Positions 58,801-64,000 of a stretch of DNA of 64,000 nucleotides are shown one piece after another. The stretch spans positions 493,140 through 557,139 of the forward strand of contig CAJJDO010000037.1 of the NCBI GenBank assembly GCA_905183005.1, read 5' to 3'. A model generated the notes under the pieces. It was not told the DNA's origin. It worked only from the letters and a program-made list of their open reading frames with translations, and made no database searches. Within the stretch, counting starts at the first letter, position 1. Every line of letters begins with the position of its first letter. Origin of the DNA: Paramecium pentaurelia (Eukaryota; Ciliophora; Oligohymenophorea; Peniculida; Parameciidae). The translations under genes and the position numbers were made by a program.

Positions 58801-60721
58801 TCATTAATAATAAATGCAATTAATTTAATATGTTTAAGATGAAATTGAAAGTCTTTAATAAAAACCTCCTTAAGAAGAATAACCTTCAATCAAGATTGAT
58901 GAAAAGAAGAAGAATTAAATGAATAAAATAGATAATTAAAATAATATGTCAATAGGTAGTAGATCTTCATAAAATAATTAATCATAACTCAAAAGATAAA
59001 TGAGAGATTGTTTAAATGATAATCCTACAATAAATAAAAAATAAGCAATAGTTTTACTTATATTTTATTTATTGATAATTGGATCATATATTATTAATTG
59101 CTTACTTTTTTCTTCAAATTATTAGAAGATATAATAAAATCAATCTAGTTAGAATTTACCATATTAATTATCTTATTTTTATAATGAATTTGTCATTTCT
59201 TCCTTTTATTTGTAATATAATTTATTATTCCCATTTTCAGATTTGCAATAAATTAGTTTAGATTTTTATTAGAATGAAATTAAAAATATAGATGAAGTTT
59301 TGAAAAATATACCAGAAATAGAAGTAAATTTAGATAATTCATTAAAACAACAATCAATTCATATTATTTAGTAAATGATAAATCAAAAAAATAATTAATT
59401 TTTTAATTATAATACTTTCTTAAATAATACAAAATATTTTGAGAGTATGATTCATACTTTATATGAAGCAGATACAACTAGAAATATTACAAATATATAA
59501 TATATGTAAATAATTTATAATATTTATGACTATCATTTTTAGAGTTATAGCTGAAGAAATAGGTCTAGTTTTATTTATCGTTTGGTATGCATACAAGTGT
59601 ATTAAACTTATAAAGATGAAATAGAAAGTATTCAAATTGTTTTGTACATTTACTACAGATGTTATATAAGAACAATATGTAACTTTTTCTTCATTATATT
59701 CACTTATGAACAATACTAAATTCAAAAAAGAAGAAACAAATGAAGAGAAATTTGAAATGATTATAGGATAAGCTTTTCATAAATAATCAAGTGATTCTAT
59801 TTTAGAAAAATACCAAAAAGTAGGAAAAAGAATAAAATAAAAAAGTAATTAAGTAGAATAAAATATTATAGATAATAATTCAACACAAATAATCTTTTTC
59901 TTATTTGTTTTGATATTGATGATGGTATGTTCAATTTATTTTATTGGAAGTAATTTAATACATTAAGCTACTATTGATAAGATTCTTATCTAATTTAATG
60001 ATAAGATTTTATTTTAATAAGCTTATTATGAGATTACTTTAGCATTTGCTTAATCCTAAGTTTTCATTTAAACTTAAATCACTAGTGAAATCTTAACAAT
60101 CTAAAATAAAACTGTTAGTGAATTGAATGATTTAAGAAAGAAATTATCATTATATTAATAAGATTAAATCATTTATAACATAGTGACAAAATCAGCTTGC
60201 AATATTTTCAATGATTCATTGTAAATAACAAATTTATTATTTTAATTAGAACAAGTTATTAGGAATATGATGAATTATTTTCATATGACTAATGTATAAG
60301 TTATCCAATTTTAAAGGGAGGATTGAGTGTAATTTTTGCAGATTTATGTGATTAACAATTAAGATTTTTGTAGGATTTAGAAAATAATGCTACTTAAGAA
60401 TATCTTTAGTTGAATTATTATTCTGTTACATCATAAATTGAAAGACTTTATGATTCAATGGGATTTTTTGTTATTGTTTCAACCTTAACTAATCAGATAT
60501 AGAAATCAGTAGAAGACAATATAACCATAGATATAATTTTGGTAATGTTTTCTGCTTTATTAATGACAATTTCAATGATAACAATGGTTATCTCAATGAG
60601 AAATATTCGATTCCATTATTAAACAAGCAAATAATTGTTAACTCTAGTTCCTTTAGAAAGATTACTCGAAAATGCTTATATTTTAAGCTTTATTTAATAA
60701 GATATTAAAATTCAAAATTGA
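55814..60721 (+). CDS. Large polytopic PAS-domain protein (TmcB-like ciliate sensor)
   Basis: 1,581 aa, introns at 56020-56042, 57286-57308, 57495-57521, 58505-58533, 59506-59542 (37 nt) and 60294-60316. The first 400 residues have about ten hydrophobic spans (for example HILYMLIGFTLTFLTF, MLFYPFIAYILKI-type segments). A helical region follows. A PAS domain near 645-750 carries RSFQQAIGFKDEEIK, then HRFMPQIIADDHDMYL, NFVERGRIIVV and GQFLVPINTRL. Next come a polar linker, one TM near 1050 (AIVLLIFYLLIIGSYII), a 130-residue ectodomain-like stretch and further spans near 1205, 1315 and 1520. This layout matches the TmcB-type PAS proteins expanded in ciliates. The ligand and output are unknown; no kinase or cyclase domain is seen. 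Confidence 0.82.
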
Positions 60722-60774
60722 TTCTGTAATATATTTATATATCTTTTTATTTGCAAATATTCAATTTTATTTAA

Positions 60775-61613
60775 TCAATATTTTCTTGTAATTAAATATT
60801 CAATGTTTCTTGCTATTTATGGTTCCCATTTGTCACCATTCTCTAAAAGTTTAAATTTGTCATAGAATAAATCTTCATGTTAATAGGTTGTGTATTCATA
60901 ATTTGGACCCTTTAATAAAATATTATAAAATACTTCTACAATTGCATCAACTGGACATGCTTCTTGACAAAATCCACAATAAATACACTTAGTCATATCA
61001 ATATCATATCTCACTGTACGTCTAATACTTTATTCAATGAAAATACCTTGAATTATCAGGTCTTGGTTCTGTTTCTATTGTAATAGCTCTAGCAGGACAA
61101 GCACTTTAGCATAATTTACATGCTATACATCTAAAATTTCAAATTTCTATAATATACCTTTCCTCTCCTGTTGGATATCTTCTTAATGCATGTTCTCCTC
61201 TAAACAATGGAGAAAGAGGACCTTTTTCATATGGATAATTGATGGTCCATTCAGGCTCGAAACAATAAAGAACACCACAAAACCAAAAATGATAAAGGTA
61301 TTCTGGTTGTGTAAAATTTTAATATGCTGTTTCCCAAACATCTGTCCAATCCAATTCATCTGGCATGAATTTTCCTAAACAATCTCACACTACTAACATA
61401 CCTTGATAGTAGTGCATTTGAACATTATTCTCCTAATCTTTATCAAAATCAAGAATGCTTGAATTGAATTAAGGAGTGGCAAATTTACTATTTGGATCTT
61501 AAGAATTTGCAACATGATAATTTACAGAATTCTTTATATAAACTAAATATTCATCTCTTTTACTTACCACAAAATCGTGCTTATCTTGATTTCTATAGCA
61601 ATTTAGTCAACAT
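60775..61613 (-). CDS. NDUFS8: NADH:ubiquinone oxidoreductase subunit NDUFS8 (TYKY)
   Basis: 236 aa, five introns (61543-61567, 61375-61401, 61131-61157, 61022-61046, 60910-60933). The N-terminus MLTKLLQKSRQARFC is a mitochondrial presequence. The core is highly conserved: INYPYEKGPLSPLFRGEHALR, YPTGEERCIACKLCQSACP, AITIETEPRPDNSRRT, RYDIDMTKCIYCGFCQEACP and VDAIVEGPNYEY. The two CxxCxxCxxxCP motifs bind the 4Fe-4S clusters N6a and N6b in the peripheral arm of complex I. A ciliate-specific insertion of about 50 residues lies between presequence and core. Nuclear coding is normal for this subunit. Convergent with the PAS gene, 53 bp between stops. Confidence 0.96.
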
Positions 61614-61998
61614 AAATATTTATATATTAAATAATTATTTTATAAACTCTTTTCATATTCTATCAATTCTTATTTCTTACTACATTATTATGATGTCCAA
61701 CCTTTTATTTAATAAGATAGACAATAAGATTTTATCTTTTATGATGCATACCTACTTTCTATTTGACTTATAGAAAAATAGTTGAAAATGAAAATAATAA
61801 TACATATCAATTAATATTTTTATGATTTGAACTAATAACAATGTTAGGTAATTATATTTGCAACATATGATGTATATAGAACTTATCAGAATTTATGATA
61901 TATAATTAATATATATATATAAAGTTCTAGAATTTTCTTTGAATATTTAACTTCCTCTCTGGGTCTAAATAAATATAATAATCTATAAATATATAAGT
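61614..61998. other. Divergent intergenic region, nothing seen
   Basis: 385 bp between NDUFS8 and the DnaJ gene, AT-rich with an (AT)n run near 61902-61920. Both promoters are expected here; no motif identified. Confidence 0.4.
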
Positions 61999-62805
61999 AT
62001 GTCAAATAAAGAACAAGACTATTATGAGATTTTAGGAGTAAGCAAAACAGCCTCTGATGATGAAATTAAAAAGGCTTATAGAAAATTGGCAATTAAGTGG
62101 CATCCAGTATGATTATTGAATAATAATTTTAGGATAAAAACCCTAATAATAAATAAGAAGCCTAAGAAAAGTTTAAAAAAATTGGAGAAGCCTATTCTGT
62201 ATTATCTGATAAAGATAAAAGAGCTATTTATGATAGATATGGTCATGAAGGGTACTAATCTAATCTTATATAATTAGTTTAAAGAATGGTGGCGGTGGTG
62301 CTAGTTCATTTTAAGGATTCCGTGGTTTTGGTGGTTTTGGGGATGGATTTGATCCTTTTAAATAATTTGAGAGTTTCTTTTAAAATTTTGGAATGGATGA
62401 TGATGAACTAGGGTTTTTCTTTGGTAGAAAAGGCAGCAAAAAAAATAGTAACAATTCTTAAAGAAGTCCATTTGGATTTGGTGGATTTGGAGGGTTTGGT
62501 GGTTTTGATGATGATGACTTCATGGGTATGGGAGGTGGTTCATTTTAATCATTTTCATCTTCTAACTTTGGTGGTGGATTTGGAGGATCAACTTCAATTT
62601 CTACTTCAACGACAATTTAGTATAAATAAATAATTAATAACTTAGAAATGGTCGTAAAGTCACAGTTACAAGAAAGACAACAACAAAGGCTGATGGAACA
62701 ACAGAAGTAGTTGAAACAATTGATAATGGTGGAAGAAAAGAAGAGAAAAGATACTAATTAGAAAATGGATAAAGAACTAATGGATCAAAATCCATTAAAC
62801 ATTGA
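61999..62805 (+). CDS. DNAJB6-like HSP40 co-chaperone
   Basis: 242 aa, three introns of 26 nt each (62107-62132, 62252-62277, 62620-62645). The J domain occupies residues 5-70 (DYYEILGVSKTASDDEIKKA, KLAIKWHPDKNP, YSVLSDKDKRAIYDRYG) with the HPD tripeptide intact but split by the first intron. A Gly/Phe-rich region with Ser-rich patches follows (GFRGFGGFGDGF, FGFGGFGGFGGF, SSSNFGGG). The C-terminal beta segment RKVTVTRKTTT, then TEVVETIDNG, is typical of DNAJB6/B2, which lack the zinc finger of class A. They act with Hsp70 and suppress aggregation. The G/F region contains a short DDDEL acidic insert. Confidence 0.93.
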
Positions 62806-63112
62806 TATCTTATTTTTTAATATTCTCCTATCATTTATATAATACTAAATTATATATAATAATTTAATTTAAAAAAAGAATTATTAATTATCAATGATTG
62901 GTTAAATAAATTAAAATAACTTTATAATTTGAATATAGACAATCAAGAGTAAATAAATAATAAATTAATATGTTTATTTTTTTGGGTTTTATTATATCTA
63001 ATTATGGACAATTAAGAATTATATGATAATTAAAAAGGTAATATAATATAAATTAATATAAATCAAATATTATTATTATCATTCCTAATTATCTAATAAT
63101 TAATTAACTTTA
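62806..63112. other. Intergenic region upstream of the channel-like gene
   Basis: AT-rich spacer. A short frame from an ATG at 63004 (MDNQELYDNQK) could be a 5' exon of the next gene, but joining it would need an intron of about 111 nt, far outside the size range here. Confidence 0.35.
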
Positions 63113-64000
63113 ATGTGCCTTTTTCAAAATAATTTTAATTTTAGCAATAGATAATTTGACAATTATAATATAAATTATATGCAATTACAAACTCAAATTG
63201 ATACTTAATAGTCACATAAAGTATAGTAATTCATGATTACTGATGAACAGATAGGTGAAATTCATCATTTTGTAAATAATTCTCTATCTGATGCTTATTA
63301 TTCAATTTCATAATAGAATGGTTAAAAATAATTAGAGCCAATTTAGTTATCAAATGAAGAAATGAGAAGTTAGAGAATAAGTATTGATAGTCCAGATGCA
63401 CGATTAATTTTATAAGCATCTGCTAGATAATAAAAGGATGAATCATAGCATTAATTAACATTATTTTAATCTTGGAATATAATAAAGTTTATTAGAAGAA
63501 TAAGTGAACGAAAAAGAATAAACACAAAATTTAGTCAATATTAATATGATTTAATAAATGATAAAGGCTCTTCCTTTGATTTAAAGTTATTTAAGGAAAG
63601 CAGTTTACATTTTAAACCAATTCATAGAGGTTTAAGAAGATAAAATTAGTCTGAGAATCTATCTAAACCTTCATTAACATAATAAATGAAAAGTTATTTA
63701 ATTAGATAAAAATAAAACATTCAGGATATTTTTAAAAGGGTTGAACAATATTTATAAAAAATTCCTTTAATATCTCCTGAATCAAGATGGAAATTAATTT
63801 GGGATTGTTTTGTAGCATTTTCAAGATTATATTTTATGTATTTAATTCCAATAGATTTGGGATGGACAGAAATTCCAGTAATTTATGGTAAGTTATATCC
63901 AGTTTCAATTTTAGCACTCATAATTTTATTATTAGATTATCTTATAAGTTTTAACAATTCATTTTATTAATTTGGTTAAATAGCTAATTAGAGAGCAATA
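63113..64000 (+). CDS. Ion-channel-like protein, 5' part (runs off the window)
   Basis: At least 296 aa, open to the window edge with no intron seen. The first 230 residues are polar and cytosolic, with basic segments (IIKFIRRISERKRIN, FKPIHRGLRRQ). Then follow FKRVEQYLQKIPLISPESRWKLIWD and a first hydrophobic span (CFVAFSRLYFMYLIPIDL). A second TM (YPVSILALIILLLDYLISF) comes next. The IP-ISP-S--K--WD string just before TM1 is typical of ciliate voltage-gated, cyclic-nucleotide-binding potassium channels (EAG/CNG type). The pore and cyclic-nucleotide-binding domain would lie beyond 64000. The ATG at 63113 is tentative. Confidence 0.65.

Noticed and set aside
62421..62633. 70-codon plus frame with VEKAAKKIVTILKE
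   Set aside because: It is the alternative frame of the Gly/Phe-rich part of the DnaJ gene; the repeat-rich composition creates the open frame.
63004..63036. 5' exon MDNQELYDNQK for the channel-like gene
   Set aside because: It would need an intron of about 111 nt, while all supported introns are 20-37 nt.

Overview
The window is macronuclear DNA of a ciliate, almost certainly a Paramecium. Real reading frames run through hundreds of in-frame TAA and TAG codons and end only at TGA (ciliate nuclear code, TAA/TAG = Gln). Coding exons are separated by about 80 tiny introns of 20-37 nt, GT(A)...AG. A trichocyst matrix protein gene lies at 18358-19441. Open-frame tracks based on the standard code show only fragments. 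Every gene below was rebuilt by reading TAA/TAG as Gln and splicing by hand. For all of them except the frames flagged as doubtful and the broken LRR gene, exon length is a multiple of three between the chosen ATG and TGA.

Layout. About 40 genes are packed with short spacers: convergent stops as little as 12 bp apart and divergent ATGs as little as 8 bp apart. 0-10 kb: a secreted/polytopic membrane protein, a PP2C phosphatase, an uncharacterised family member, an importin alpha, a Tim17/NDUFA11-like protein, a NOSIP-type RING protein and a SAS-6-like protein. 10-25 kb: a histidine-kinase-like membrane protein, a second importin alpha, a B-box WD40 protein, the trichocyst matrix protein, a ciliate two-TM membrane protein, an EF-hand protein and a second histidine-kinase-like paralogue. 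25-33 kb: a p32/MAM33 protein, an outer-arm-dynein docking-type coiled coil, the second member of the uncharacterised family, a CCDC177-like coiled coil and an Aurora-like kinase.

33.4-35.9 kb: a 5S rRNA gene, an (ATT)n tract, a single N, and a 1,168-bp sequence present on both sides of the N. The sequence carries a cyclin H/C-like gene, truncated in the first copy. This is most simply an unmerged contig overlap at a multicopy 5S gene. 36-53 kb: a polytopic membrane protein, an LRRC43-like protein with an apparent frameshift, several coiled-coil, LRR and EF-hand-like proteins, a Mei2-type RRM protein, a CFAP97-like protein, a protein kinase and FAHD1. 53.7-64 kb: a Pho84-type phosphate transporter, a 1,581-aa PAS-containing polytopic sensor, complex I subunit NDUFS8, a DNAJB6-like co-chaperone, and the 5' end of what looks like an ion channel that runs off the window.

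Many products fit a ciliated, secretory cell: SAS6L, docking complex, CCDC177, CFAP97 and LRRC43 for cilia and basal bodies, the matrix protein for trichocysts, and NDUFS8, p32 and FAHD1 for mitochondria. No operon-like logic is visible; neighbours look functionally unrelated. Three paralogous pairs (importin alpha, the histidine-kinase-like protein and the uncharacterised PENGDFPFDIK family) are scattered through the first 29 kb.
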